Source: JAJYSO01 sp964579505
Lineage (GTDB): Bacteria > Bacteroidota > Bacteroidia > Flavobacteriales > Flavobacteriaceae
Assembly: GCA_964579505.1 (NCBI GenBank)
Contig: CAZOGC010000007.1
Coordinates: forward strand, 62,001 to 126,000
Direction: 5' to 3'
Length of the DNA: 64,000 bases
Shown piece after piece: positions 43,237 through 52,732 of the stretch. The stretch's first letter is position 1. Every line of letters begins with the position of its first letter. The notes below the pieces were generated by a model. The model made no database searches. It saw only the letters and a program-made list of their open reading frames with translations, and was not told the origin of the DNA. A program made the translations under genes and the position numbers.

Positions 43237-44232
43237 ATGAAAAAAATAACCAAAGAGACCTACCTTAAGTGGTATGAAGATATGGAGTTTTGGCGCAAGT
43301 TTGAAGACAAGTTGGCCCAAGTATACATTCAACAAAAAATACGTGGTTTTCTGCACCTTTACAGTGGGCAAGAAGCCGTTCTTGCCGGTGCTTTACACGC
43401 CATGAAGTCACAAGACCGCTACATTACTTCATACCGAAACCACGTACAACCCATCGGGCGTGGACTAGATCCTAAACATGTGATTGCCGAACTATACGGG
43501 AAAAACACCGGTAGCTCTCACGGTTTGGGCGGGTCTATGCACATTTTTTCAAAAGAGCATAACTTCTTTGGTGGCCACGGCATTGTAGGAGGGCAAATTG
43601 CTCTAGGCGCAGGACTTGCTTTTGGCGATAAATATTTTAAACGCGACAACGTTACCCTAACCTATATGGGCGACGGAGCTATTCGACAAGGTTCTTTTCA
43701 CGAAACCTTAAACTTAGCCATGTCTTGGAAACTTCCGGTGGTTTTCTGTATAGAGAATAACGGATACGCCATGGGAACCTCAACTCAACGTACTTCTAAC
43801 CAAACTGATTTATGGAAATTAGCCTTGGGATATGATATGCCTAGTGGCCCGGTAGATGGTATGGACCCCGAGAAAGTAGCGATTGCTATGGATGAAGCTA
43901 TTAAACGCGCACGTTCAGGAAACGGCCCTACGCTCTTAGAATTAAAAACATATCGTTATAGAGGACATTCTATGAGTGACCCGGCTAAGTATCGCTCTAA
44001 AGAAGAGGTAGAAGAATACCACAAATTAGACCCCATTTTAGAAGTAAAGAAAAAAATCTTAGACAATAAATGGGCTACTGAAGAAGATCTTAAGAAAATC
44101 GACAAAAAAGTACGCAATCACATTAAAGAATGCGAAAAATTTGCCGATGAATCTGAATTTCCGGATACCAGCGTAATGTACGATAGTGTTTACGAACAAA
44201 AAGATTACCCTTTTATCCCTCATAAATTATAA
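43237..44232 (+). CDS. pdhA: Pyruvate dehydrogenase E1 alpha subunit
   Basis: A 331-residue ThDP-dependent subunit. It shows YITSYRNHVQPIGRGLDP, GSSHGLGGSMHIFSKEHNFF, the ThDP motif MGDGAIRQGSFHETLNLAMSW and the regulatory-loop-like YRYRGHSMSDPAKYRSKEE. It is clearly pyruvate-type rather than the fused E1 at 28 kb. The beta subunit is not in the window; the E2 gene follows 9 bp later. The ATG at 43237 is preferred to a TTG two codons upstream. Confidence 0.92.
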   Translation: MKKITKETYLKWYEDMEFWRKFEDKLAQVYIQQKIRGFLHLYSGQEAVLAGALHAMKSQDRYITSYRNHVQPIGRGLDPKHVIAELYGKNTGSSHGLGGSMHIFSKEHNFFGGHGIVGGQIALGAGLAFGDKYFKRDNVTLTYMGDGAIRQGSFHETLNLAMSWKLPVVFCIENNGYAMGTSTQRTSNQTDLWKLALGYDMPSGPVDGMDPEKVAIAMDEAIKRARSGNGPTLLELKTYRYRGHSMSDPAKYRSKEEVEEYHKLDPILEVKKKILDNKWATEEDLKKIDKKVRNHIKECEKFADESEFPDTSVMYDSVYEQKDYPFIPHKL

Positions 44233-44241
44233 AAATAAATT

Positions 44242-45867
44242 ATGGCTGAAGTAATTAACATGCCCCGCTTGAGCGATACCATGGAAGAAGGCACCGTGGC
44301 TAAATGGCTTAAGAAAAAGGGAGACAAAATAGAAGAAGGAGACATTTTAGCAGAAATTGAAACCGACAAAGCCACCATGGAATTTGAATCGTTCTATGAC
44401 GGAACTTTACTTTACATAGGTGTAGAAGAAGGGGACACGGCTCCGGTTGATCAGCTATTAGCCATTATCGGAGAAGAAGGAGAAGACATTAAAAATCTTA
44501 TTGCCGGAGACAAAAAAGACGCTAAAGAAGAGGCTCCTCAAAAAACAACAGAAAACACCGCTCAAGAAACAGAAGAAACAAGCGAAGCTGCCGAAATTCC
44601 TGAAGGAGTAGAAGTAGTACATATGCCACGCCTTTCTGACACTATGGAAGAGGGAACTGTAGCCTCTTGGATTAAAAAAGAAGGCGATGCTGTAGAAGAG
44701 GGTGATATCTTAGCTGAAATTGAAACCGACAAAGCTACTATGGAGTTTGAATCGTTCTTTGAAGGCACCTTACTCTATACCGGTTTAAAAGAAGGAGAAA
44801 CAGCTCCTGTTGATGCGGTTTTAGCCATCATTGGTCCTAAAGGAACCGATGTTAGCCAAGTACTAGCCAGCCTAAAATCTGATAACAAACCACAAAAAGC
44901 AGCGGCTAAACCCGCTGAAGCTGAAGAAAAAGCACCTGAAGCACCTAGCCAAACAGCCGCTGCCTCAGAAGAAACTCAAACCAACACCAACAATAGCGGA
45001 CGCATTTTTGCCTCACCATTGGCCAAACGTATGGCTGCCGACAAAGGCATTGATCTGGCTACTGTTAAGGGAAGTGGTGAAAATGGGCGTATCGTAAAAC
45101 GCGATATCGAAAATTACAAGCCGAGCGCTCAACCAGCCGCAGCAACTGCTCCGGCTGCCGTTACTCCATATGTTCCTGCGGGCGAAGAAAGTTTTGAAGT
45201 GGTTAAAAATTCGCAAATGCGCAAGACTATTGCCAAGCGTTTAACCGCCTCTCAATTTGGTGCGCCACATTTCTACCTAACCATAGAGGCGGATATGGAC
45301 AACGCTATGCAATCGCGTAAAACCATTAATGCCATTCCGGATACCAAAATCTCATTTAATGATATGGTTATTAAAGCCACTGCAATGGCGTTGCGCAAAC
45401 ACCCACAAGTAAACTCACAATGGGATGGCGATACGACTAAAATAGCGCATCATATTCACGTGGGAGTTGCCGTGGCCGTAGAAGACGGATTGGTAGTTCC
45501 GGTGGTACGTTTTACAGACCAACAATCACTTACACAGATTGGTGCTGCTGTAAAAACGCTCGCCCAAAAAGCACACAACAAGAAAATTCAACCAAATGAA
45601 ATGGAAGGCAGTACCTTTACGGTTTCTAACCTTGGTATGTTTGGTATTCAAGAATTTACCAGTATCATCAATCAGCCTAACTCGTGTATTTTATCGGTAG
45701 GAGCTATTGAAGAAAAACCCGTCGTTAAAAATGGAGAAATTGTGGTGGGTCACACCATGAAATTAACATTGGCCTGCGATCATCGTACCGTTGACGGAGC
45801 AACCGGCGCTAAATTCTTACAAACACTAAAAACCTATATTGAAAACCCGGTAGCTATGCTGGCGTAG
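44242..45867 (+). CDS. pdhC: Pyruvate dehydrogenase E2, dihydrolipoamide acetyltransferase
   Basis: A 541-residue E2 with two lipoyl domains, lipoylated lysines in ETDKATMEFESF at Lys43 and Lys164. An Ala/Pro/Glu-rich linker, a peripheral-subunit-binding domain (IFASPLAKRMAADKGIDLAT, about residues 253-290) and a second linker follow. The C-terminal catalytic domain ends with the active site CDHRTVDGATGAKF (His514). The two lipoyl domains are nearly identical in their core, suggesting internal duplication. It transfers acetyl groups to CoA and forms the complex core. Confidence 0.93.
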   Translation: MAEVINMPRLSDTMEEGTVAKWLKKKGDKIEEGDILAEIETDKATMEFESFYDGTLLYIGVEEGDTAPVDQLLAIIGEEGEDIKNLIAGDKKDAKEEAPQKTTENTAQETEETSEAAEIPEGVEVVHMPRLSDTMEEGTVASWIKKEGDAVEEGDILAEIETDKATMEFESFFEGTLLYTGLKEGETAPVDAVLAIIGPKGTDVSQVLASLKSDNKPQKAAAKPAEAEEKAPEAPSQTAAASEETQTNTNNSGRIFASPLAKRMAADKGIDLATVKGSGENGRIVKRDIENYKPSAQPAAATAPAAVTPYVPAGEESFEVVKNSQMRKTIAKRLTASQFGAPHFYLTIEADMDNAMQSRKTINAIPDTKISFNDMVIKATAMALRKHPQVNSQWDGDTTKIAHHIHVGVAVAVEDGLVVPVVRFTDQQSLTQIGAAVKTLAQKAHNKKIQPNEMEGSTFTVSNLGMFGIQEFTSIINQPNSCILSVGAIEEKPVVKNGEIVVGHTMKLTLACDHRTVDGATGAKFLQTLKTYIENPVAMLA

Positions 45868-45887
45868 TTTTTTCGATTTATAAAAAT

Positions 45888-45924
45888 AAGTCCTGTAAAT
45901 CAATTTATTTGCAGGACTTTTTTT
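45888..45924 (+). terminator. Terminator of the pdh operon
   Basis: The 13-bp stem AAGTCCTGTAAAT/ATTTGCAGGACTT, with one G-T pair, is followed by a T run, 20 bases after the E2 stop codon. Confidence 0.88.
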
Positions 45925-45974
45925 ATTTTCACACCACTATACTTACTAAAAAAACATTTCTATATTTACACATT

Positions 45975-46931
45975 ATGAAAAAAATTACACTCCTCTTTAT
46001 TTTTATCGGGTGCACCATGTACGGTCAGACCCCCACAAAAAACACTACTGAAACCAGCGTGCAAATCACCACCGCCAGTATAGCAAAAACGTTGGGTTAT
46101 TTATCATCAGACGCCTTAAAAGGACGAAAAACCGGGTCTGAAGGTATTGAAAAAGCCGCAAAGTACATCGAGCAGTTTTTAAAAAAAGCACATCTTAAAC
46201 CCTATTACAAAACCTACCGCGATAGCTTTCAATTTAAAGGTATTACCGGTTACAACATCGTTGCCTATAAAGAAGGAAGCGACCCAACCCTTAAAAACGA
46301 ACTGGTTATTATTGGCGCACATTACGACCATATCGGCATACGAAAACCCGTTAATGGAGATTCTATAGCCAATGGCACCAACGACGATGCATCGGGAACG
46401 ACTGCAGTTTTAGAGCTTGCAAGATATTTTGCTCATAAAAAAACCAAACGAAGCATTCTCTTCGCTTTATTTTCAGGAGAAGAAGAAGGGCTAATTGGTT
46501 CTGCCCACTTAGCTCGTCGACTAAAAAATGAAAAGGCCAATGTGTATTGTATGCTTGAGTTTGAAATGATTGGAGTACCCTTAAAAAATGTACCTTACAT
46601 GGCTTACCTTACCGGCTACGACCAATCTAATTTTGGCAAAAAGTTTAATGCCTATGCCGGGAAAAAAGTGCTCGGTTTTTGGGACAAAGCAAAGGCTTAT
46701 AGACTTTTTAAGCGAAGTGATAATTACCCCTTTTATTATTTCTTAAAAATTCCGGCGCATACCCTTTCTACCTTCAATTTTAAAAATTTTACACAATACC
46801 ACAAAGTAGGTGATGAAATGGAATTAGCCAACCTTCCGGCTATGCAAAAATTAATTGTTGCCACCATTCCCGGAATCACCGGAATTGTGAATGCTAAAAC
46901 AGACGAGCTCAAGGTTCTTCAAGCAGAATAA
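45975..46931 (+). CDS. M28-family zinc aminopeptidase, secreted
   Basis: A 318-residue exported peptidase. It has a signal peptide (MKKITLLFIFIGCTMYGQ) and the M28 zinc ligands in VIIGAHYDHIG, GTNDDASGTTAVLELAR, FSGEEEGLIGSAHLA, FEMIGVP and the final His in IPAHTLS. It probably trims peptides in the periplasm or outside. The ATG at 45975 gives the signal peptide; the in-frame ATG at 45909 lies within the previous terminator. Confidence 0.9.
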   Translation: MKKITLLFIFIGCTMYGQTPTKNTTETSVQITTASIAKTLGYLSSDALKGRKTGSEGIEKAAKYIEQFLKKAHLKPYYKTYRDSFQFKGITGYNIVAYKEGSDPTLKNELVIIGAHYDHIGIRKPVNGDSIANGTNDDASGTTAVLELARYFAHKKTKRSILFALFSGEEEGLIGSAHLARRLKNEKANVYCMLEFEMIGVPLKNVPYMAYLTGYDQSNFGKKFNAYAGKKVLGFWDKAKAYRLFKRSDNYPFYYFLKIPAHTLSTFNFKNFTQYHKVGDEMELANLPAMQKLIVATIPGITGIVNAKTDELKVLQAE

Positions 46932-46957
46932 CGTATCTTGCCTAAAATTTAAACCGC

Positions 46958-47641
46958 ATGCCTAAACACATTATTGTAACCGGAACCAGCCGTGGTATAG
47001 GTCTTGAATTGGTTAAATTCTTTGCGGAAAAGGGGCACATAGTGTTGGCTTTATCGCGCAACACCAAACCGGTAAAAGCATTAAATTTTAGCACCGTACA
47101 CCCGCTTGCTTTTGATATTACGAAGGAAGAAAATCACAAAGTGGCACGGCAGTACATTGCTGAACATTGGCCTAAAATTGATGTACTTATTCACAATGCC
47201 GGTCAAATTGTAAAAGACGCGTTCGAAAACATTCAACTAGCTGACTTAAAACGTGTTTACAACACCAATGTATTTGGTGTTTTTGGGCTTACTCAAACCT
47301 TGCTTCCCCTAATGGAAAAAGACAGTCATATCGTGGTGGTAAGTAGTATGGGGGGTATTCAAGGTAGTGTAAAGTTTCCCGGGTTAACGGCTTATAGCTC
47401 TAGTAAAGCTGCGGTAATAAACCTTATGGAAGTTTTAGCGGAAGAATACAAAGCCACCGGCCCTGTTTTTAATGCGCTTGCTTTAGGTGCCGTGCAAACC
47501 GAAATGTTTTCAGAGGCTTTTCCGGGTGCCCAAGCCGGCACACAGCCGCAAACTATGGCCGAATATATCGGGCAGTTTGCACTAACCGGTTATAAAGTAT
47601 ATAACGGAAAAGTATTGTCTGTTTCTAATTCTACTCCGTAA
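46958..47641 (+). CDS. Short-chain dehydrogenase/reductase
   Basis: A 227-residue classical-type SDR. The NAD(P)-binding motif TGTSRGIGLELV is at the N-terminus, NAGQ is near residue 80, and the catalytic pattern is S-x12-YSSSK (VSSMGGIQ to TAYSSSKAAVINLME). The substrate is unknown. It starts 26 bp after the M28 peptidase and is followed 7 bp later by a SprT-like gene. Confidence 0.88.
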   Translation: MPKHIIVTGTSRGIGLELVKFFAEKGHIVLALSRNTKPVKALNFSTVHPLAFDITKEENHKVARQYIAEHWPKIDVLIHNAGQIVKDAFENIQLADLKRVYNTNVFGVFGLTQTLLPLMEKDSHIVVVSSMGGIQGSVKFPGLTAYSSSKAAVINLMEVLAEEYKATGPVFNALALGAVQTEMFSEAFPGAQAGTQPQTMAEYIGQFALTGYKVYNGKVLSVSNSTP

Positions 47642-47648
47642 TTAGCCC

Positions 47649-48245
47649 ATGCAAGAAACGCTGGCCAAATATCTTCCTGCCCATGCCGTTGCTCCCGTTT
47701 TTGAGCTAATTAAACAGCATCATATCTACCTGAAAATTGTACGCGAAAGGCGCACGCGTCATGGAGATTACCGAAAATTGCCTTCCGGGCAGCATCAAAT
47801 TACCGTAAATGCCAATCTCAATAAATATCGTTTCTTAATCACGTTCATTCACGAAATTGCACATTTACTGGCATTTAAGCATTATGGAAAGCGTATAAAA
47901 CCACACGGACAAGAATGGAAATATACGTTTCAACACCTTATGCTTCCTTTTATTCAACCCGGTATTTTTCCAAAAGATTTATTACCTATTCTAGCACGTC
48001 ATTTTAAAAACCCTCGGGCCAGTAGTGATACCGATGCAGTATTGTCTGTTGCCCTGAAAAGCTACGACCCCAAAACCAATAAAAATTATATCTTTGAACT
48101 TCCTGAAGGAAGTGTTTTTCGTACTTATAACGGAAAAACGTTTAAAAAAGGGAAAAAGAGGGTAAAACGATATGAATGTCAAGAATTGGCTACCGGAAAA
48201 ATTTATATTTTTCAACCCAACGCCGAGGTAGAATTACTCAAATAA
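47649..48245 (+). CDS. SprT-like zinc metalloprotease-fold protein
   Basis: A 198-residue protein with the SprT/Spartan-like zinc motif FIHEIAHLLAFKHYGKRIKP (HExxH, with a further His in PHGQEWKYTF), near residue 70. The C-terminal part (TGKIYIFQPNAEVELLK) resembles the beta-hairpin end of the family. Its cellular role in bacteria is unclear. It is probably in one transcript with the SDR gene. Confidence 0.82.
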   Translation: MQETLAKYLPAHAVAPVFELIKQHHIYLKIVRERRTRHGDYRKLPSGQHQITVNANLNKYRFLITFIHEIAHLLAFKHYGKRIKPHGQEWKYTFQHLMLPFIQPGIFPKDLLPILARHFKNPRASSDTDAVLSVALKSYDPKTNKNYIFELPEGSVFRTYNGKTFKKGKKRVKRYECQELATGKIYIFQPNAEVELLK

Positions 48246-48285
48246 TGCTGACCTCTATAAAATCACCGCACACGAATACAATTTT

Positions 48286-49368
48286 ATGAACCTAAACAAA
48301 AATCATTACGCAGTTATTATGGCCGGGGGGGTAGGCTCTCGTTTTTGGCCAATGAGTAAAAAAACAATGCCTAAACAGTTTCACGACTTGTTGGGTACCG
48401 GTCAAACTTTAATACAAAAAACCTTTAGCAGACTGGCTAAAATTGTGCCGGAAAAAAATATTTTCATACTTACCAATACAGCTTATACCCAACTTGTAAA
48501 AGAGGAAATTCCTACTATAACGGCTCGCCAAATCATTCCTGAACCGGCTATGCGTAACACGGCGCCTTGCATTTTGTTGGCCGCCTTAAAAATTAAAAAA
48601 GAAAACCCCAACGCAAGTATGTTGGTAGCACCTAGTGATCATTGGATTGAAGATGAAGAAGCCTTTGCACAAGACGTGCACACTGCCTTCAAGGCAAGCC
48701 AAGAGGACTTATTAATGACATTGGGCATAAAACCTACCTTTCCTAACACCGGGTACGGCTATATTGAATATAACAACGCCGCAAAAAACCCCATTAAACC
48801 TGTAGAGAAATTTACTGAAAAACCGGACTACCAAACAGCGAGAACATTTTTTGAAGCCGGGAATTACTTATGGAATGCCGGCATATTTATTTGGAAGGTT
48901 ACCACTATTCTGAATGCTTTTCAAACACATCTTCCACAGATGTACACTTTATTTTCGGCCGGAGAATCTTCTTTTAATACTCCTCAAGAAATTAATTTTA
49001 TCAATTCAGAATACCAAAAAGCCGAAAACGTATCTATTGACTATGGCATTATGGAAAAAGCCCGAAGAGTAGCTGTTCTCCCTGCTTCTTTTGATTGGAA
49101 TGACTTGGGGTCTTGGGGTTCACTCTATGACAAAATGGATAAAAATGAAGAAGGAAATGTTATTATTAATGCACGGGCTTACTTAGAAGATGCTCAAAAT
49201 AATATTATTAGTGTTCCACACGGAAAAGTGGTGGTAATAGAAGGGCTTTCAAACTATATTATTGTAGAAAACGAGAACATTCTCCTTATTCATCCCAAAG
49301 AAAAAGAACAAGAAATAAAGCTCGTGCGACAAAAAGTACAAGAAAAATTTGGAGACGACTTAGGGTAG
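48286..49368 (+). CDS. Mannose-1-phosphate guanylyltransferase
   Basis: A 360-residue nucleotidyltransferase making GDP-mannose for surface polysaccharides or glycoproteins. It shows the GTP-binding start VIMAGGVGSRFWPMSKKTMP with KQFHDLLG, the VAPSDHWI motif, FTEKPD and YLWNAGIFIWKV, and the C-terminal end KEKEQEIKLVRQKVQ. It lacks the fused phosphomannose isomerase domain found in long ManC proteins. Confidence 0.9.
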   Translation: MNLNKNHYAVIMAGGVGSRFWPMSKKTMPKQFHDLLGTGQTLIQKTFSRLAKIVPEKNIFILTNTAYTQLVKEEIPTITARQIIPEPAMRNTAPCILLAALKIKKENPNASMLVAPSDHWIEDEEAFAQDVHTAFKASQEDLLMTLGIKPTFPNTGYGYIEYNNAAKNPIKPVEKFTEKPDYQTARTFFEAGNYLWNAGIFIWKVTTILNAFQTHLPQMYTLFSAGESSFNTPQEINFINSEYQKAENVSIDYGIMEKARRVAVLPASFDWNDLGSWGSLYDKMDKNEEGNVIINARAYLEDAQNNIISVPHGKVVVIEGLSNYIIVENENILLIHPKEKEQEIKLVRQKVQEKFGDDLG

Positions 49369-49387
49369 CGCTTCCTATAACAGCACT

Positions 49388-50155
49388 TTATTTTTCGTGT
49401 CTCAAATGCGCGGCGCGTACTTGTTTAAACAAATCAGAAGAGTAAACAAAATCTGAAATGGCTTCGTTATCGGTTCTAAACACTTCTTCATTTGTACCCT
49501 GCCATCTTAAATCGCCATTTTTTAGGAAAACGATATTTTGCCCTATTTCTAAAACAGAGTTCATATCATGCGTATTAATTACGGTAGTAATTTTATACTG
49601 ATGCGTAATTTGCTGAATTAGGTTATCAATAAGAATAGCTGTTTTGGGGTCTAACCCCGAGTTAGGCTCATCGCAAAATAAATATTTGGGGTTATTAACC
49701 ACTGCCCGAGCTATTGCTACCCGTTTCTGCATACCTCCACTCAGTTCTGAAGGGGCTTTCTTTTCAACGTTCTCCAGCCCTACTTCCTCCAACACTTTTA
49801 TCATTCTGTCGTAGCGTTCTTCTGCCGTCATATCAGAAAACATCTGCAGCGGAAACATCACATTTTCGCCTACATTCATGGTATCAAAGAGAGCACTTCC
49901 CTGAAAAACCATTCCCATTTGTTGGCGAAACTTGCGTTGTTCTTCCTCGTCTAGCTCATTATATACACAATCACCGTACTTAATCGTTCCTTCATCAGGT
50001 TTAAACAAACCGAGAAGGCATTTTAAAAAAACGGTTTTTCCCGATCCTGATTGACCAATAATCAGGTTTGTTTTTCCTTTAAAAAACTTTGTAGTAACTC
50101 CTTTTAATACCTCTTCGCCATCAAAACCTTTATGTAAATTATCTACCTCTATCAT
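49388..50155 (-). CDS. MlaF-type ABC transporter ATP-binding protein
   Basis: A 255-residue ATPase with Walker A GQSGSGKTVFLKCLLG, signature LSGGMQKRVAIARAVV, Walker B YLFCDEPNSGLDP and H-loop NTHDMNS. The sequence is typical of the Mla/Mkl lipid-transport group. It begins inside the stop codon of the MlaE-like permease gene (TGATG overlap), so the pair is translationally coupled. The MCE (MlaD) partner is not next to it. Confidence 0.9.
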   Translation of the reverse strand: MIEVDNLHKGFDGEEVLKGVTTKFFKGKTNLIIGQSGSGKTVFLKCLLGLFKPDEGTIKYGDCVYNELDEEEQRKFRQQMGMVFQGSALFDTMNVGENVMFPLQMFSDMTAEERYDRMIKVLEEVGLENVEKKAPSELSGGMQKRVAIARAVVNNPKYLFCDEPNSGLDPKTAILIDNLIQQITHQYKITTVINTHDMNSVLEIGQNIVFLKNGDLRWQGTNEEVFRTDNEAISDFVYSSDLFKQVRAAHLRHEK

Positions 50156-50892
50156 CAGCCTAACAGTAATTGCGTTAATACATAGTTTGCTACAATCAGC
50201 ACCACACTAGTCCATACAAATGAAGTGGTGCTTGCTTTTCCTACCTCTAACGATCCGCCTTTCATATAATAACCAAAATAGGCCGGAACGGTGGCTAAAA
50301 TCATTCCAAAAAAGAACGATTTAATAAATGCATAAACCAATTGAAATGGAATAAAATCGGCCTGCATCCCTTTTAAAAAGGCATCGCTAGATACAAATCC
50401 TCCATACACTCCCACCATATAAGCGCCCAAAAGCCCTACAAACATGGAGATGGCAATTACGAAAGGATAGACAAGCATCCCCATAATTTTAGGAAAAACC
50501 AGGTAGTTAACCGAGTTTATTCCCATTACTTCTAAAGCATCTATCTGCTCGGTTACTCGCATAGTTCCTATACTTGATGTAATAAATGACCCTACTTTTC
50601 CTGCCATAATAATAGAGATAAATGTAGGAGCAAATTCAAGTATGATAGATTGACGAGCCGCAAACCCTATTAGCGATTTCGGTAAAAGCGGGTTGCTTAA
50701 ATTTAGTGCCATCTGTATGGTTACTACCCCGCCAATAAAGAACGAGAGAAAACAAACAATACCCATAGAACCTATGATTAAATCATCTATCTCTCTCATT
50801 ACCAAATCATAAAGCACTGAGCGTTTCGTCATTCGCCCAAAAGCTTCCTTAAGCATGATAAAATATTGACCGATATTGTGGAAATACTTCAT
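50155..50892 (-). CDS. MlaE-type ABC transporter permease
   Basis: A 245-residue inner-membrane permease with the MlaE family core (GAVVTIQMALN-like GGVVTIQMALNL, then FAPTFISIIMAGKVGSFITS, IGTMRVTEQIDALEVMGINS and VFPKIMGMLVYPF) and about five to six helices. It moves phospholipids between inner and outer membranes together with MlaF. Confidence 0.9.
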   Translation of the reverse strand: MKYFHNIGQYFIMLKEAFGRMTKRSVLYDLVMREIDDLIIGSMGIVCFLSFFIGGVVTIQMALNLSNPLLPKSLIGFAARQSIILEFAPTFISIIMAGKVGSFITSSIGTMRVTEQIDALEVMGINSVNYLVFPKIMGMLVYPFVIAISMFVGLLGAYMVGVYGGFVSSDAFLKGMQADFIPFQLVYAFIKSFFFGMILATVPAYFGYYMKGGSLEVGKASTTSFVWTSVVLIVANYVLTQLLLG

Positions 50893-50979
50893 GAATGGTT
50901 TTTTGACAAGGCGAAAATACTAAAAATTATGGGTTAAACATTTATCTTCTCTCCAATCCCTTAAAATTAAAAATCTTGT

Positions 50980-50987
50980 TATGTTTG
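50980..50987 (+). promoter_or_regulatory. -7 element TATGTTTG before the phosphatase gene
   Basis: An exact TAnnTTTG match 21 bases before the ATG at 51009. The earlier in-frame ATG (50976-50978) lies upstream of the predicted start of transcription. Confidence 0.5.
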
Positions 50988-51008
50988 TCAACATCTGAAC
51001 CTCAAATT

Positions 51009-52658
51009 ATGAAAAAATTATTTTCTTTTTTACTTATTGCGCTTCTGTGCTTGCCACTTGCGCATGCGCAACACACTCAAAACAGCCCTCAAATTTACAC
51101 GCGCCCCAAATTGGTAGTGGGTATTGTAGTAGACCAAATGCGTTATGATTATCTAACTCGGTTTTGGGAACGTTATGGAAACAACGGTTTTAAGCGTATG
51201 ATTGCCGGGGGCTATTTATTGAAAAATACGCACTATAATTACGTACCCACCTACACCGCCCCGGGACACGCCTCAGTGTATACCGGCACCTCGCCACGAT
51301 TTCACGGAATTATCTCTAATAATTGGTATGACAAGACTATAGCCAAATCGGTTTACTGTGTAACCGATAACACTGTTAACCCGGTAGGTACAACTGATGA
51401 GGATGCTAGAAGATCTCCTCACCGACTTTTAGCAACCACCATAGCCGACCAAAATAGGTTAGCCACCGAATTCAGCGGAAAAACCATCGGTATTGCCCTC
51501 AAAGACCGTGCGGCTATATTGCCTGCCGGTCATTCAGCCAATGCAGCTTATTGGTTTCAAGGCAAAAAAGAAGGCCATTTTGTAACGAGCTCTTATTATG
51601 AAAAACAACTTCCCAAATGGGTTAAAGCCTTTAATGCTTCAAACAAAGCCGAAAAATATTTAAAAACATGGAATACTTTATATCCTATTTCTACCTATAA
51701 AGAAAGTGGTAAAGATCGCAATACATACGAAGGTGGTTTTGCCGGAAAAGCTACTGCTACCTTTCCATACCACCTCAAAAAGTTAAGCAAAAAGAACGGC
51801 GGATTTAATATTTTAAAAAGCGTACCTTACGGAAATAACCTAACTACCGATTTTGCTATAGCCGCTATAGATGGAGAACAATTAGGGCAAGATAACATTA
51901 CTGATTTCCTAACCATCAGTTATTCTTCTACTGATTATGTAGGGCATAATTTTGGCGCAAATTCTAAAGAAGTAGAAGACACTTACTTGCGATTAGACCA
52001 GCAGTTAGCCCGCTTACTAACTGCTTTAGACCAAAAAGTTGGAAAAGGTAATTACACCTTGTTTTTAACGGCTGATCACGCCGGCATTGAAGTACCTGCC
52101 TATTTAAAAGATAAAAAAATTGCTGCCGGATATTTTGATACCGATGCTATGGTAAAAAAGCTGAAAGCCTTTATTCAACAAAAATACAACTCCACCGGGT
52201 TAATTGCCGATATCTCTAATAAACAAGTGTTTTTTGATTATGACGCATTGCATAAAGCAACTATAAATAGGGAAGAATTAGGAAATGTTATTCGTCATTT
52301 CTTAGTCAATTATCCTCAAGTTGCACAAGCCTATACTAGAAAAATGATAGAGAGTGCTACGTTTACAGGAATGATAGCTAAACGCATTAAGAATGGGTTT
52401 AACCCTAAACGCAGCGGCGATGTGGCCTATGTTCTTGAACCCGCCATTATTAGCTACCATCACACAGGTTCTACCCATGGTAGCCCATACAAATACGACA
52501 CGCATGTTCCTTTAATCTTTTATGGTAAAGGAATTAATCACGGACAGACTACGCGGCACGCCCGCACCATAGATATTGCTCCTACTATAGCGGCCTTATT
52601 GGGTATCAATGCCCCTAACGCCACCACCGGGTCTGTATTATATTATATAATTGACTAA
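51009..52658 (+). CDS. pafA: PafA-like alkaline phosphatase, secreted
   Basis: A 549-residue alkaline-phosphatase-superfamily enzyme. It has a signal peptide (MKKLFSFLLIALLCLPLAHA). The metal and nucleophile region shows VVGIVVDQMRYDYLTRFWER and NYVPTYTAPGHASVYTGTSP, with the Thr nucleophile in PTYTAPGHAS. Metal ligands are in SSTDYVGHNFG, LTADHAG and the C-terminal STHGSPYKYDTHVPLIFYG. PafA-type enzymes are major phosphate-scavenging monoesterases of Flavobacteria. It precedes a strong terminator. Confidence 0.88.
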   Translation: MKKLFSFLLIALLCLPLAHAQHTQNSPQIYTRPKLVVGIVVDQMRYDYLTRFWERYGNNGFKRMIAGGYLLKNTHYNYVPTYTAPGHASVYTGTSPRFHGIISNNWYDKTIAKSVYCVTDNTVNPVGTTDEDARRSPHRLLATTIADQNRLATEFSGKTIGIALKDRAAILPAGHSANAAYWFQGKKEGHFVTSSYYEKQLPKWVKAFNASNKAEKYLKTWNTLYPISTYKESGKDRNTYEGGFAGKATATFPYHLKKLSKKNGGFNILKSVPYGNNLTTDFAIAAIDGEQLGQDNITDFLTISYSSTDYVGHNFGANSKEVEDTYLRLDQQLARLLTALDQKVGKGNYTLFLTADHAGIEVPAYLKDKKIAAGYFDTDAMVKKLKAFIQQKYNSTGLIADISNKQVFFDYDALHKATINREELGNVIRHFLVNYPQVAQAYTRKMIESATFTGMIAKRIKNGFNPKRSGDVAYVLEPAIISYHHTGSTHGSPYKYDTHVPLIFYGKGINHGQTTRHARTIDIAPTIAALLGINAPNATTGSVLYYIID

Positions 52659-52684
52659 AAAGATAACCTTCTATAAAAACAAAA

Positions 52685-52706
52685 TAGGCCGGAAATTTTC
52701 CGGCCT
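52685..52706. terminator. Bidirectional terminator between convergent genes
   Basis: The perfect stem TAGGCCGGAAA/TTTTCCGGCCT lies between the convergent pafA-like and KAS III-like genes. T-rich flanks are weak on the plus strand, so it may serve both directions. Confidence 0.65.
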
Positions 52707-52732
52707 TACTTGTTTATAAAATATACTGTAAA